Shown: piece by piece, positions 33,454-43,972 of the stretch
Numbering within the stretch: position 1 is the first letter of the stretch
Layout of the letters: the number at the start of each line of letters is the position of its first letter
Assembly: GCA_011369465.1 (NCBI GenBank)
Contig: DRQG01000015.1
Location: forward strand, 48,232-112,231
Length of the DNA: 64,000 bases
Source: Caldithrix abyssi
Lineage (GTDB): Bacteria; Calditrichota; Calditrichia; Calditrichales; Calditrichaceae
Reading direction: 5' to 3'
Notes under the pieces: generated by a model
What the model saw: only the letters and a program-made list of their open reading frames with translations
What the model was told of the DNA's origin: nothing
Database searches by the model: none
Position numbers and translations under genes: made by a program

Positions 33454-34742
33454 TTTACTCCCCCCACTTCTTTTACTTTTACCAACAGATATTTAAAAAA
33501 TACCGGCCCCAGTAATTCGTTAATGACCACCGAACCGATAAGAATTGTCTTAAATGTTGTCCCCACCTCTCCCGGAAAACTTCTTTCAATCAATAAACCC
33601 AGTCCAACCGCAATGCCGGCCTGGCCGATAAAGCCTAACCAGGATAAGTTTGCGGCCTGTTTCGTTTCTTTGGCAGCTTTGGCGCCCGCCCAATTACCGA
33701 TAAAAAGAAGCAGCATGCGCATCGTTACCAAAAACAGTGTTAAACCCAGGGCTTTTTGAAGTGTTTGCAGGTGCAGCCCGGCACCCGCAAAACTAAAAAA
33801 GATGATATATAAAGGCAACGAACTTTCTTCTATACTACGGATGAGCCGATTCCCTTCCTTCGATAAATTTTCCACCACGATGCCCGCGACAATGGAAGTA
33901 AGAAGAATTTCAATACTGAACATGGAACTGATTTCCGTTATCACAACCGCCACCCCCAGCAGAAACAGGCTGTTTTCCTTACCCACATATTTTATATAGC
34001 CAATAATTAAATATCCCATCATCACTCCAAACCCGATAGACGAAAGTATTTGTAACATAACATCTATAAACAAAGCGCTGTTTAGAGCGTTACCTTCTAA
34101 CAAATAAAGCTTTGACCATCCGATCAGTAGCGGGAAAACCAAAACCAGAAAGATGGATTTTAAGACCGTGATCGCAAGTACGAGATCTGTAATTCGGCCC
34201 TTTGCTTTTAATTCCGTTATTATTCCCATGGTTGTCGCCGGGGATTTTGAGACCGCTGTTCCTGCGAATAAAATGGCAAATCCGATGATGACATTTTCCT
34301 GCAATCCGGCCAGAAATGAGATATGATTACTGAGCAATATTAAAAGAGACAAAAGTCCAATAAACACAAATACGATTTGTCCCGTTATCATATAGGTGAT
34401 GCTTCGCAATTGGTTTTTTAACTTTTGAATTTTAAGTTCGCCGCCGGCCGTAAGTGCAATAAAGGATAAGGCAAGATTTTCCAGAAAATGGAGTTGTTCC
34501 ATGTTCTCCATGTTTAAGAAATTAAATCCAGCCGGCCCAAATAAGATTCCCAGCAGCATATATCCGGTTAATTTGGGTAGTTTCAGATCTTTCAACATTA
34601 ACGCCAAAAGGTATGCAGCCAAAAGCACCGATCCGGTAAGCAACGTGGCATCTTCAAAGGGCTTGTCCGGAGTGTGCTGTCCGAGCAACCCCGTAACGTA
34701 AAGTGCCGAAATGATAATGAGTAGTGAAATTGCTTTTTTCAT
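33450..34742 (-). CDS. CPA2-family cation:proton antiporter (first of a pair)
   Basis: 430 aa with about 12 membrane helices. Conserved elements of the monovalent cation:proton antiporter-2 fold include LPKLTGYMLLGILFGPAG in helix 2, LALSFIALTAGGEL, and the unwound-helix motif FAGTAVSKSPATT. Family members exchange Na+ or K+ for H+. It has no C-terminal TrkA-N domain, so KefB-type nucleotide gating is absent. Its start overlaps the stop of a second antiporter by 4 nt. Confidence 0.85.
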   Translation of the reverse strand: MKKAISLLIIISALYVTGLLGQHTPDKPFEDATLLTGSVLLAAYLLALMLKDLKLPKLTGYMLLGILFGPAGFNFLNMENMEQLHFLENLALSFIALTAGGELKIQKLKNQLRSITYMITGQIVFVFIGLLSLLILLSNHISFLAGLQENVIIGFAILFAGTAVSKSPATTMGIITELKAKGRITDLVLAITVLKSIFLVLVFPLLIGWSKLYLLEGNALNSALFIDVMLQILSSIGFGVMMGYLIIGYIKYVGKENSLFLLGVAVVITEISSMFSIEILLTSIVAGIVVENLSKEGNRLIRSIEESSLPLYIIFFSFAGAGLHLQTLQKALGLTLFLVTMRMLLLFIGNWAGAKAAKETKQAANLSWLGFIGQAGIAVGLGLLIERSFPGEVGTTFKTILIGSVVINELLGPVFFKYLLVKVKEVGGVK

Positions 34743-35941
34743 CTATTTAATTTCTTACGCTTAGTAAGTGCTTTTTTGATATATACTATTGAAAGCAGGT
34801 CATTGGGAACCAGAGAAACTACGATTATGAATAAAATTATCGAGGCCGTTTGTGTATTATATATAATCAAATAATCCAGGGCCATTGCCAATGCCAATCC
34901 TCCAATACCGATACCGGCGATTCCAATAGTATGCGGTATGGTTTGATCCTTTTCCGATACTATATAAACCGTGCTTTCTGACACATATTTGATGATAAGC
35001 CTGAAGACAATAAATACAACGGCAAAAATAAGTATGGCCGGTTCCGAATAGAGTTTGAGATTTATACCGGTAAAGATTAAAAGCAAAATGTACAATGGTT
35101 TTTCCAGCTCCTGAATGTCTCTGTAAAGCTGGCGGGAAGGTATTTTGCTATTGGCCAGCCCGAATCCAAACAAAAAAGAAAAAAACAAAATACTCTGTGA
35201 AAATTTATAGGCAATTCCAATGGTAATTATTAACAGGCTTATAAAAAGAAGAAATTTTTCCTGTCCGGTCTTCATATTTTCATAAATATAACTATACATG
35301 AAGATCGCCGCTCCCACTACACCATAAGGAAAAAGCATCTGGAGGCCCTTCAGCATGCTCTCTTCTCCATGCCAATAAAATGCTGTGCCGGCAATAAACA
35401 CCATTCCGCCCGCCAAAACGCCAAGTACATTATCGTAAGCAGAATTAAATTGTAATCGATAGGCCATCTTTCCGGGAATCTGTTGGTCTTTCATCAGAAC
35501 CCCAAGCATTATCGGCGAAGAAATAGATCCGATAACGGCAAACATAATTATGGCTTGCAGAGAAAAGGGTAGATTTATCAGATAGCGGTCAGAAATCCAT
35601 AATGTTGTGCTCAACAAAACTAAAACGATAGTGAATATTATTGAAACTTGCGTATAATATTTACCGGGAAATCGTTTTAGTCCCTTAAAGCTTAATTGCA
35701 ATCCGGTTAAAAATCCGGACCATCCCAGCACCAGACTGAATAATATATTAAGTTCATGAAAGACCGATTCCGTTACAAGGCGCAAAGCTTTCGGGCCTAT
35801 CAGGTATCCCAGAATAATATAAAATACACCGGAATAAACGACCCCTTTTAACCATATCGAATCAATATTTATCTTGCGATATAGCAATGAGCCGAGATAG
35901 GCAATTAAAACAAGGATTGCTAAACTAAGCAGAGCGGTCAT
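34739..35941 (-). CDS. CPA2-like cation:proton antiporter (second of a pair)
   Basis: 400 aa with about 12 membrane helices; a more divergent member of the same family. The helix-5 region reads IIMFAVIGSISSPIMLGVL where relatives carry acidic or Ser/Asp residues, and FSLVLGWSGFLTGLQLSFK replaces the TAGGEL-type segment. Lack of the usual acidic pair suggests a different ion stoichiometry or a regulatory partner role. It is coupled by ATGA overlap to the downstream antiporter and follows murQ by 40 bp. Confidence 0.75.
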   Translation of the reverse strand: MTALLSLAILVLIAYLGSLLYRKINIDSIWLKGVVYSGVFYIILGYLIGPKALRLVTESVFHELNILFSLVLGWSGFLTGLQLSFKGLKRFPGKYYTQVSIIFTIVLVLLSTTLWISDRYLINLPFSLQAIIMFAVIGSISSPIMLGVLMKDQQIPGKMAYRLQFNSAYDNVLGVLAGGMVFIAGTAFYWHGEESMLKGLQMLFPYGVVGAAIFMYSYIYENMKTGQEKFLLFISLLIITIGIAYKFSQSILFFSFLFGFGLANSKIPSRQLYRDIQELEKPLYILLLIFTGINLKLYSEPAILIFAVVFIVFRLIIKYVSESTVYIVSEKDQTIPHTIGIAGIGIGGLALAMALDYLIIYNTQTASIILFIIVVSLVPNDLLSIVYIKKALTKRKKLNR

Positions 35942-35981
35942 TGGATGGCATCGACCCCATAAGGCTTTAATAAACAGCGGG

Positions 35982-36917
35982 TTACGTGTTTTTATCTTGC
36001 CGCCATGAAATCAGGGCCTTTTTTAAAAACCCGTCGTTCTTATCTATGTATTGTTTCGCAACCGCGGCAGGTTCGTTGGTAATGGCCATAAAAATGGCTG
36101 TTTTGACGTGTCCTCCGGAATTCTTCAAACACTCTGCGGCTCGATCGTAGTCCACATCGGCCGCCATCATGATAATCTTTTTAGAGCGCTCAACAAGCTT
36201 TTTATTGTTCTGCTGCAAATCGATCATCATATTTTCATACACTTTGCCAAGTTTTATCATAGAAATACTGGTAATCATATTGAGCACCATTTTTTGGGCT
36301 GTTGCCGCTTTCAGGCGAGTAGAACCCATAATGACCTCCGGGCCGGGAACGGGACAAATAGCAACATCTACATCATATTGTAAATGCTCTCTAGGATTAC
36401 ACACCACCGTAATCGTTTTTGCACCTCGCTTTTTAGCCTCCTGAAGCGCTCCGACCACATAAGGCGTTCTTCGACTGGCCGCTATACCGCACACAACATC
36501 TTTTTCACCCACGTTTAATTCCCGGATATCTTTCATACCATTTTCCGGATAATCCTCCGCGCCTTCTACGGCCTCCCAAAGCGCGGAGAGTCCTCCGGCA
36601 ATACGGCCGATAACCATATTTTTATCTACCCCAAAAGTGGGAGGACATTCGGCGGCATCCAATACACCAAGCCGTCCCGAAGTTCCGGCTCCCACATAAA
36701 TAAGCCTTCCGCCCTGTCGAAATGCTGTTGTTACCAATTCAACGGCCTGGGCTATGTACTGTATTTCTTTCTCAACAGCCAAAGCGACTTTTTTATCTTC
36801 CCGATTGAACAGACGCACCGCATCTTCTGTTTCCATAATATCCACATCATATGAATCGGGATTTCTACTCTCTGTTACCAGGGCAGATAATTCTTTAAAC
36901 AAATCTTTTTCAGACAT
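35982..36917 (-). CDS. murQ: N-acetylmuramic acid 6-phosphate etherase
   Basis: 311 aa SIS-fold protein. Signatures are LIYVGAGTSGRLGVLDAAECPPTFG (spanning about 71-95) and GSTRLKAATAQKMVLNMI. It cleaves the lactyl ether of MurNAc-6-phosphate in peptidoglycan recycling. No MurNAc PTS, anhydro-MurNAc kinase or amidase is adjacent. Its start overlaps rsmG by 8 nt, so it sits where parA/parB are often found after rsmG. Confidence 0.95.
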   Translation of the reverse strand: MSEKDLFKELSALVTESRNPDSYDVDIMETEDAVRLFNREDKKVALAVEKEIQYIAQAVELVTTAFRQGGRLIYVGAGTSGRLGVLDAAECPPTFGVDKNMVIGRIAGGLSALWEAVEGAEDYPENGMKDIRELNVGEKDVVCGIAASRRTPYVVGALQEAKKRGAKTITVVCNPREHLQYDVDVAICPVPGPEVIMGSTRLKAATAQKMVLNMITSISMIKLGKVYENMMIDLQQNNKKLVERSKKIIMMAADVDYDRAAECLKNSGGHVKTAIFMAITNEPAAVAKQYIDKNDGFLKKALISWRQDKNT

Positions 36918-37593
36918 TCGTATACTCCACCACTACAAAGCGTTTATTTTTTAGATAGGAAAAATGATTATTCCATGTTTCCGGTATTTTTTTTTCGGAT
37001 ATCAGGATATGAGCCGGTATTTCAAACCCCGACAACTCCTGACGGTAAGTATCACCTTTTAACACCATCAAACAGCCCGGCTTTTGCACAACCGGATCAA
37101 CATAACGTATTAAATCCGGCAAAGAAGCTACAGCCCGGGCTACTACTACAGAGAATCGATTTCTGTTGTCTTTTATCCGGTTTTCAAGCCGATCGTTAAG
37201 TATCGAGTAATTTAAATTCAACCTTTTGCGGACATGCTTTAAAAATAGACATTTTTTTCTATTCGAGTCTAACAATGCAAGGTTGTTTTCTTTAAACAAA
37301 ACAGATAAAACAACACCGGGAAACCCGGCGCCGCTGCCAAAATCCAGAATATCCGACCCACTTAAACCATCCTCTGGCAAGAAAAGAGCATAGATAAGAC
37401 TTGGAACAATATGGCGTTCCCATAAAAAATTGCGGTCTGTTTTGGACACAAGATTTATTTGACCCGACCATTCACGAAGAAGCTGAACATAATCTACGAG
37501 CTGTTTTTTTTGGACAACATCAAAGGAAATGCCATATTCATTTAGAAGAACACTTATTTTTTCCAGAATATCACTCTGTTTCACGTGAAACAC
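36910..37593 (-). CDS. rsmG: 16S rRNA (guanine527-N7)-methyltransferase
   Basis: 227 aa. The SAM-binding motif is [32 protein letters not shown] and [16 protein letters not shown] are conserved in RsmG/GidB. It methylates G527 of 16S rRNA; loss gives low-level streptomycin resistance in other bacteria. The start is GTG with AAGGCAGA before it. The first six codons (MFHVKQ) are written by a parS site shared, in another frame, with the end of mnmG. Confidence 0.95.
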   Translation of the reverse strand: MFHVKQSDILEKISVLLNEYGISFDVVQKKQLVDYVQLLREWSGQINLVSKTDRNFLWERHIVPSLIYALFLPEDGLSGSDILDFGSGAGFPGVVLSVLFKENNLALLDSNRKKCLFLKHVRKRLNLNYSILNDRLENRIKDNRNRFSVVVARAVASLPDLIRYVDPVVQKPGCLMVLKGDTYRQELSGFEIPAHILISEKKIPETWNNHFSYLKNKRFVVVEYTNV

Positions 37594-39478
37594 TCTGCCT
37601 TCTGTGTTTTTCCAGATAAATAAGCAGAACCGACATATCGGCTGATGTTACACCGGTAATGCGGCCGGCCTGCCCCAGGCTTTCCGGACGAACTTTTTGA
37701 AGTTTTTCTCTCGCTTCTGCAGACAAGGATTTTATTTTTGTATAGTCTATTTCTGGCGGGATGAAACGATTTTCCAGTTGAGCGAATCTTTCAATCATTT
37801 TTAACTGGCGCTCTACATATCCTTCATACTTTACATTAAACTCTACCTCGTTTAAAGACTGTTCGGTAAACAGTTTATCTTCTGCTAATCCAACAAGGTC
37901 TTTGAGTTTTATTTCCGGTCGCCGTAATAGAACACGAAATTTTTGCGGTTGACTTATCTTGCTCGTTTTATGCCCCAAAACGCGGTTAAACTCTTCCGGC
38001 TTTACCGTTTGATCCATCAATGTATTGAGCTGTTCTATGTCTTTTTTTCTTTTTTCGAACTGCGCATAGGTTTTATCATCTATTAAACCATATTTTCTAC
38101 CCATATCCATCAGGCGAATATCGGCGTTGTCCTGGCGTAGTATAAGGCGAAATTCCGCCCGAGAAGTGAACATGCGGTAAGGCTCATCGTGGGTTTTGTT
38201 AATCAGATCATCGATTAAAACTCCAATATAGGCCTGGGATCTGCTTAGTATGAAAGGGTCTCGACCGGCAAGCTTCAGCGCTGCGTTTATACCAGCTACG
38301 AAGCCCTGTGCGGCGGCTTCTTCATAACCGGAGGTGCCATTAACCTGACCGGCCAAATACAACCCGGATACAGATTTGGATTCCAGTGTTTTTTTAAGTT
38401 GATTGGGTGGAAAATAATCGTATTCCACAGCATATCCGAGTCGTAAAATTTTAGCCTTTTCCAAACCGGGAATGGATCGTATGGATTTTTCCTGAACATC
38501 TCTGGGCAGGCTGGTAGAAAACCCGTTTACATACACCTCTACATTTTCATATCCCTCGGGCTCAAGAAAAATCTGATGCCTGTTTCTATCGGCAAACCGG
38601 CTAATCTTGTCTTCGATAGAGGGACAATAGCGCGGACCTACCCCCTTAATCATTCCGGCAAACAAAGGAGACCGGTCAAATCCGGTACGCAGAATATCAT
38701 GCGTTTGCGGGTTGGTATAGGTTATATAACAATTTATCTGTCTCTGTGTTATTTTTTCGGTTGAGAAGGAAAATGGTTGAGGATACTTATCCGGTTCCTG
38801 GATGTCTGTTTTTGAATAATCAATACTGTTTCTATGAATCCTTGGCGGCGTGCCGGTTTTTAGCCGCCCTACTTCAAACCCCAGATATTTCAAAGAATCG
38901 CTTAACCCCGTGGCCGGTAAATCGCCGGCTCTGCCCGCAGGCATTTTTTCCCGGCCAATATATATAATACCGTTTAAAAAGGTGCCTGCTGTTATGATTA
39001 CCGCCTTCGCCTCTACGGTACCCAGACGCTGTAAACGAACTCCCGTTACCCTTTCCTGTTTCGTTAAGACCCCGATCGCCTCATCCTCGATTACAGTCAG
39101 ATTGGGTGTATTGTGCACAAAGAATTGAGCTGTTTTGGCATATAAAAGGCGGTCTGTTTGAGCCCGTGGCGACTGAACAGCGGGACCTTTGGACGTATTC
39201 AGCATTTTAAAATGGATACCTGAAATATCTGAAATCCGCCCCATCACACCGCCAAGCGCGTCGATTTCTCTAACAAGCTGCCCTTTTGCCAACCCTCCTA
39301 TGGCCGGATTACAGGACATTAATCCAATTTTTCTTTTATCGAGGGTGATCAGGGCTGTTTTCCGGCCCATTCGCGCGGAAACTATCGCCGCCTCAAGGCC
39401 GGCATGTCCCCCGCCGATCACCATTACATCAAATTTTTTATCCATATCTGTTTCACGTGAAACATGATTGTTTGTCAT
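37571..39478 (-). CDS. mnmG: tRNA uridine 5-carboxymethylaminomethyl modification enzyme MnmG
   Basis: 635 aa FAD enzyme. With MnmE it forms the wobble-uridine cmnm5 modification of tRNA. Seen are [12 protein letters not shown], the Cys region [24 protein letters not shown], and the C-terminal tRNA-binding helices. The ATG at 39478 overlaps the mnmE stop (ATGA); an alternative ATG at 39445 would match the usual length better but lacks a ribosome site. parS sites lie in both ends of the gene, giving VSRET near each terminus. Confidence 0.96.
   Translation of the reverse strand: MTNNHVSRETDMDKKFDVMVIGGGHAGLEAAIVSARMGRKTALITLDKRKIGLMSCNPAIGGLAKGQLVREIDALGGVMGRISDISGIHFKMLNTSKGPAVQSPRAQTDRLLYAKTAQFFVHNTPNLTVIEDEAIGVLTKQERVTGVRLQRLGTVEAKAVIITAGTFLNGIIYIGREKMPAGRAGDLPATGLSDSLKYLGFEVGRLKTGTPPRIHRNSIDYSKTDIQEPDKYPQPFSFSTEKITQRQINCYITYTNPQTHDILRTGFDRSPLFAGMIKGVGPRYCPSIEDKISRFADRNRHQIFLEPEGYENVEVYVNGFSTSLPRDVQEKSIRSIPGLEKAKILRLGYAVEYDYFPPNQLKKTLESKSVSGLYLAGQVNGTSGYEEAAAQGFVAGINAALKLAGRDPFILSRSQAYIGVLIDDLINKTHDEPYRMFTSRAEFRLILRQDNADIRLMDMGRKYGLIDDKTYAQFEKRKKDIEQLNTLMDQTVKPEEFNRVLGHKTSKISQPQKFRVLLRRPEIKLKDLVGLAEDKLFTEQSLNEVEFNVKYEGYVERQLKMIERFAQLENRFIPPEIDYTKIKSLSAEAREKLQKVRPESLGQAGRITGVTSADMSVLLIYLEKHRRQSVSRETE
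37577..37592. other. parS: parS site (ParB-binding), inside mnmG/rsmG overlap
   Basis: TGTTTCACGTGAAACA is a perfect 16-bp palindrome identical to the consensus centromere-like parS. It lies about 6 kb from oriC, as expected for chromosome segregation. It is read in two frames: VSRET near the end of MnmG and FHVKQ at the start of RsmG. Confidence 0.93.
39449..39464. other. parS: Second parS site, at the mnmG 5' end
   Basis: A second exact copy of TGTTTCACGTGAAACA, 1.87 kb from the first and about 4.4 kb from the origin gap. It overlaps the codons between the two possible mnmG starts, where it encodes HVSRET. Confidence 0.93.
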
Positions 39479-40863
39479 TTGCCTATGCAGAATCGGCTAA
39501 AGATATTATTTAAAATATCGTCTGTGGTGATTTCGCCTGATATTTCGCCTATGTGATTAACGGCCTCCCGTATATCCACAGCAAGAAATTCGTTTCCCGG
39601 GTTTGTCCCTGCAGCTTCATAAACCCGTTTTAAAGAATCTTTTGCTTTTACCAATTCCTTGTACTGTCTTTCGTTGGTTATGATAATATCTTCCGGCGCA
39701 TCCTGGATTCCCTGATAAATTTTCTTCCGGATCAGATGTTTTAATTGCTCTATGTTTTGTCCCGTTTTGGCAGAAACAGGGATAGATTCGTATTTCAGAA
39801 CGTTCATTAGTTGTTCCGTGCTTGTTTCCCGTGGCAGGTCTGCTTTATTGCCTACAACAATTACTTTTCGGTGGTACACTGAGGACAATGTTTTTATCAA
39901 GTTTTTGTCTTCTATAGATGGTTCTGCGGAAAGATCAAGAACAAGAAGAATTACCGCAGCTTCTTCGAACAATGTCATCGCTTTTTCTACCCCGGCGGAT
40001 TCCACAACATCCTCGGTCATCCGTATGCCGGCAGTGTCTATAAATCGGATTAACACATCTTCAACCATTACATCTTCGTGGATAACATCTCTGGTGGTGC
40101 CGGGTATTTGAGAAACGATAACCCGGTCCCGGCCCAAAAATGCATTCATCAGGCTCGATTTTCCGACATTCGGCCGACCCGTTATAAGGACTTCTATTCC
40201 ACGTTTTAATACTTTTCCCAGATCGTAACTATTAATGAGTTGTGATATTTTTTGTATAATATCCCCAACTCTTTTTAAAACGTCATCGCTGGAAATAACT
40301 TCCAAATCCTCTTCGCCAAAATCCAAATCCAGTTCCATTAAACCCGCTAAATCGATTAAGTCGGAACGAATCTGTTTCAGTTTTTTGGACAGGCTGCCCT
40401 CTATCATAGATAGAGAATTCCAGATAGAAAATCTGGATTTGGCGGAAATTAAATCGGCAATGGCCTCTGCCTGGGTTAAGTCCATTTTCCCGTTTAGAAA
40501 GGCCCGTTTGGAAAACTCGCCCGGTTGAGCCATTCTGCAGCCGTTTCTTTGGAAAAGCTGTAGTAAATCCTGAATGATTATCGGATTGGCATGACAGCTT
40601 ATCTCTACAACATCTTCCCCGGTAAACGACTTTGGAGCGCGGTAAACGAACAAGACGACATCGTCGACAGGTTTTTTTTCTTCGTCGGTAATCTGGCCGT
40701 GATAAAACCTTCCGCCTTCCGAATATCGAATTTCTGCCGGTGAGAAAAAAGGCGCGCATATTTCCACGGCCTTTTCCCCACTAATCCGTATCATAGAAAC
40801 ACTGCCCCCAAAGGTTGATGTTATGGGGGCAATAATGACGTCTTTATCAGAATGAATATCCAT
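39475..40863 (-). CDS. mnmE: tRNA modification GTPase MnmE
   Basis: 462 aa. It has an N-terminal folate-binding domain, a central helical domain with inserted G domain (G1 [15 protein letters not shown]2 [10 protein letters not shown]3 DTAGI, G4 NKAD), and the C-terminal CIGK motif with catalytic Cys. It partners MnmG. Its ATG directly follows the T-run of the yidC-mnmE hairpin; the GGGG of the hairpin is the only ribosome-site candidate, 7 nt before the ATG. Confidence 0.97.
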   Translation of the reverse strand: MDIHSDKDVIIAPITSTFGGSVSMIRISGEKAVEICAPFFSPAEIRYSEGGRFYHGQITDEEKKPVDDVVLFVYRAPKSFTGEDVVEISCHANPIIIQDLLQLFQRNGCRMAQPGEFSKRAFLNGKMDLTQAEAIADLISAKSRFSIWNSLSMIEGSLSKKLKQIRSDLIDLAGLMELDLDFGEEDLEVISSDDVLKRVGDIIQKISQLINSYDLGKVLKRGIEVLITGRPNVGKSSLMNAFLGRDRVIVSQIPGTTRDVIHEDVMVEDVLIRFIDTAGIRMTEDVVESAGVEKAMTLFEEAAVILLVLDLSAEPSIEDKNLIKTLSSVYHRKVIVVGNKADLPRETSTEQLMNVLKYESIPVSAKTGQNIEQLKHLIRKKIYQGIQDAPEDIIITNERQYKELVKAKDSLKRVYEAAGTNPGNEFLAVDIREAVNHIGEISGEITTDDILNNIFSRFCIGK

Positions 40864-40866
40864 AAA

Positions 40867-40886
40867 AAAACCCCTTTCGGGGCTTT
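40867..40886 (-). terminator. Intrinsic terminator/RBS hairpin between yidC and mnmE
   Basis: On the minus strand AAGCCCC-GAAA-GGGG is followed by seven T: a GC stem with GNRA tetraloop and U-run, the form of an intrinsic terminator after yidC. The T-run ends at the mnmE ATG, so the GGGG arm doubles as a possible Shine-Dalgarno. Confidence 0.8.
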
Positions 40887-40897
40887 ATATTATTTTC

Positions 40898-42685
40898 TTA
40901 TTTTTTCTTCTTTTTTTTCAAGCCCGGGTCGGGTGCCTTTTCTTCCGTATGAATGAATTTCTGCTGTACAATTGTTAACAGGTTAAACAACGTATAATAC
41001 AGATTTAATCCCGATGGAAAGCGGTTAAATATTAATAACATAAAAACGGGCATCGCATATACCATGGCCTTTTGTTTGGGATCCTGCATCGTCATTTTTG
41101 ATTGGAAAATCATAGTAATAGCCATTAAAATTGGTAACAGGTTAAACTCGTTCCCATAAAATGGCAGACTAAACGGTAAATGAAATAAGGTATCGCTTCT
41201 TGATAAATCTTCTATCCAGCCGGGAATAAACATTGCTCCTCGCAACTGAATCGTTGACCTGAAAACAATAAACAAAGCAAAAAGCAGCGGCATCTGCAAG
41301 AGCATGGGTAAACACCCGCCCATGGGGTTAACACCGTGTTCTTTGTACAGCTTCATCATCTCTTTGTTCATGCGCTGCGGATCGCCTTTGTATTTTTCCT
41401 TTAACTCCTGAACCAGCGGCTGGATCTTTTGCATCTCCTTCATAGACTGGTAGGATTTTTTTGTCAGCGGATAAACAATCAGCTTTATAAGTATGGAAAA
41501 AATTATAATTACAATACCATAGTTGGGTATAAACCCGTGCATGAATTCCAAAACCTGTAGAATAATCAAGCTGAAAAAGCGGAAAGTTCTCTCATACCAG
41601 CCGTTGTTAAGTATCAGTAAGTCGAGATTATTATCGTATGCCTTCAGCTCTTTGTGATCCAGCGGTCCCATATAAATGCGCATTGTATCCGCCTGACCGC
41701 CGCTCGTTTCTCTGACATTAAATCCCACATCATACAAACGCTGAACATAATCTTGCCGCTGAATACCCAAGCCGGAATAGTAAACGCCATCATCTACATT
41801 GGCATTCACATTGGAAACTGCGGCTAAAAAATATTTAGTCCGAATGGCAAACCAGTCTGCCCGACCGGTAAGCGAAACTTCCGGTGTACGCCCTTTATCC
41901 GTTATATTAAATTGCTCAAGCTCGTCGCCTATGTAAATATTAACCTGGTTATAATTATTATCATCTTCTACATAAGACTCTGTTGACGGTAGTCCGTTCA
42001 CCCAGCCAAAACGATAGGTGTTATTTAATAACATTTGATTGGGTCGGCTGAATTTTACCACAACATCAAAATGATACTTATCATTATAGAATATATATGT
42101 TTTTTGTAGTTCCCCGCCGGCAATGTTTAATGTATAACGAATTTTAAAGCGTTCGCCTTCTTTTAAATATTTCTTTTCTATCGTGTTTTCCGTAAAGAAC
42201 AAATAATTGTTCGCCTCGATGAATTCACCGGTATTATCCTGAAATCCCAGATACAGATTATTTTTTATTTCCGGACTTATCATATTCACATAGCTGGAGT
42301 CATATTTTGTGTACTTCTTCAGAATATATTTTTTTAGGCTACCGCCGCCCTTGTTCGATATTTGAACAAGAATTCGATCCGTTTCAATGGTGACTTCTTT
42401 TTCGCTGCTATCCTGTTTGATTTTTACAAGGGTTTCTACCGTGTTTTCTTTTGGTTCCCTTTGTTCCGGCCGGGCTGCTTTTTTATTTGCAGCACTTTCA
42501 TCCATATTTACGGATTTGCTTTCCACAACGGGTTTTTTCTCCGTCGTTGTTTGTACCAGGGTGTCCGGTTTAACCTGCGCCTGCTGTTCCTGAGGCCGAT
42601 CACCCATGATAATCCGTTGATAATAAGGCATCAATATGATCACAACAGCAATGAGAATAAGCGCAAGAATTGATTTTTTATCCAT
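40898..42685 (-). CDS. yidC: Membrane protein insertase YidC
   Basis: 595 aa, the long Gram-negative type. It has an N-terminal membrane helix (ILALILIAVVIILMPYYQ), a charged linker, a large periplasmic beta-domain (about 90-360), then five helices of the Oxa1 core (FMHGFIPNYGIVIIIFSILI; MGGCLPMLLQMPLLFALF). The conserved hydrophilic-groove region is intact and the tail ends in a poly-Lys stretch. It inserts membrane proteins alone or with SecYEG. It is in the usual place after yidD and rnpA. Confidence 0.96.
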   Translation of the reverse strand: MDKKSILALILIAVVIILMPYYQRIIMGDRPQEQQAQVKPDTLVQTTTEKKPVVESKSVNMDESAANKKAARPEQREPKENTVETLVKIKQDSSEKEVTIETDRILVQISNKGGGSLKKYILKKYTKYDSSYVNMISPEIKNNLYLGFQDNTGEFIEANNYLFFTENTIEKKYLKEGERFKIRYTLNIAGGELQKTYIFYNDKYHFDVVVKFSRPNQMLLNNTYRFGWVNGLPSTESYVEDDNNYNQVNIYIGDELEQFNITDKGRTPEVSLTGRADWFAIRTKYFLAAVSNVNANVDDGVYYSGLGIQRQDYVQRLYDVGFNVRETSGGQADTMRIYMGPLDHKELKAYDNNLDLLILNNGWYERTFRFFSLIILQVLEFMHGFIPNYGIVIIIFSILIKLIVYPLTKKSYQSMKEMQKIQPLVQELKEKYKGDPQRMNKEMMKLYKEHGVNPMGGCLPMLLQMPLLFALFIVFRSTIQLRGAMFIPGWIEDLSRSDTLFHLPFSLPFYGNEFNLLPILMAITMIFQSKMTMQDPKQKAMVYAMPVFMLLIFNRFPSGLNLYYTLFNLLTIVQQKFIHTEEKAPDPGLKKKKKK

Positions 42686-42710
42686 GACTCTATTTGTCCT
42701 TTAGATTATT

Positions 42711-42920
42711 TTATTTTACGGGATCGTAACCGCCGGGATGAAAAGGATGGCATTTACTAACTCTGACAATAGAATACCAGCCTCCCTTCAAAGCCCCGTG
42801 TTTTTCTATGGATTGAAACGCATACTCAGAACACGTGGGATAAAAACGACAGGAAGGCGGAAACAGCGGAGAAATAAGCTTTTGATAAACCTTAATGATA
42901 AACAGGAATATTTTTCTCAT
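42711..42920 (-). CDS. yidD: Membrane protein insertion efficiency factor YidD
   Basis: 69 aa. The amphipathic N-terminus ([22 protein letters not shown]) and [16 protein letters not shown] ... [12 protein letters not shown] are diagnostic. It is membrane-peripheral and assists insertion near YidC. It lies 2 bp after rnpA and 25 bp before yidC, the standard order. Confidence 0.95.
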   Translation of the reverse strand: MRKIFLFIIKVYQKLISPLFPPSCRFYPTCSEYAFQSIEKHGALKGGWYSIVRVSKCHPFHPGGYDPVK

Positions 42921-42922
42921 TT

Positions 42923-43436
<514 letters not shown>

Positions 43437-43664
43437 TCATATAATTTATTCATATATAAATAGTGAATGCAAGTTTTCATCAAAAGCACCTTAAATTTAA
43501 AAAACAGCTGTCATAAAAAAGAAAAGTAAACACAATCTCATTTTATTATTAAAGATGTTATCCAAAGTTTACATGTTTTTACCCTGTGGATATCTTTTAC
43601 CGATCTCATAATTAACATTTTATTTTTATTATAGTTAGTTTAACATATCGTTTGTGGAAAAAAC

Positions 43665-43673
43665 TGTGAATAA
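43665..43673 (-). other. DnaA box
   Basis: TGTGAATAA, the reverse complement of TTATTCACA, an exact match to TTATNCACA. A near-box (TGTGGAAAA) lies 12 bp before it in the same orientation. Confidence 0.8.
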
Positions 43674-43752
43674 ATATTTTTTTTCTATGGATAACTAAGC
43701 CTTTATCCATGGTTCCTTATTTTTAGCTGTTTATTTACAAACCATCCGAAAG

Positions 43753-43761
43753 TTATCCACA
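43753..43761 (+). other. DnaA box
   Basis: TTATCCACA, identical to the high-affinity consensus, in the middle of the origin gap. Confidence 0.88.
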
Positions 43762-43806
43762 GAGGACCGAAACGCTAAACCCTTGATAAAACACAATGGA
43801 GCTGAC

Positions 43807-43815
43807 TTATCCACA
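43807..43815 (+). other. DnaA box
   Basis: TTATCCACA, exact, 54 bp from the previous box and same orientation; followed at once by a weaker AAATCCACA and then the AT-rich stretch. Confidence 0.88.
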
Positions 43816-43913
43816 AATCCACAGGACTAACTACAACTATCAATTAAAAGAATTATATAATTATATTGTTGATTTTATGAGAATTATTGGCTGTCCAGAA
43901 TCTTTGTAAAACC

Positions 43914-43942
43914 TTGATAAACAGCGGAATTTTGGTTAAATT
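43914..43942 (+). promoter_or_regulatory. Possible dnaN promoter
   Basis: TTGATA, 17-nt spacer, TAAATT: the same hexamers and spacing as before glgA. The start point would be near 43949, about 24 nt before the dnaN ATG with its GGAGGAACA ribosome site. Confidence 0.4.
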
Positions 43943-43972
43943 ATGACTTTTATAATCCAGTACGGAGGAACA

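Noticed and set aside
43558..43711. Additional DnaA boxes with one or two mismatches
   Set aside because: Listed only as near-matches inside oriC, since AT-rich DNA yields such strings by chance.
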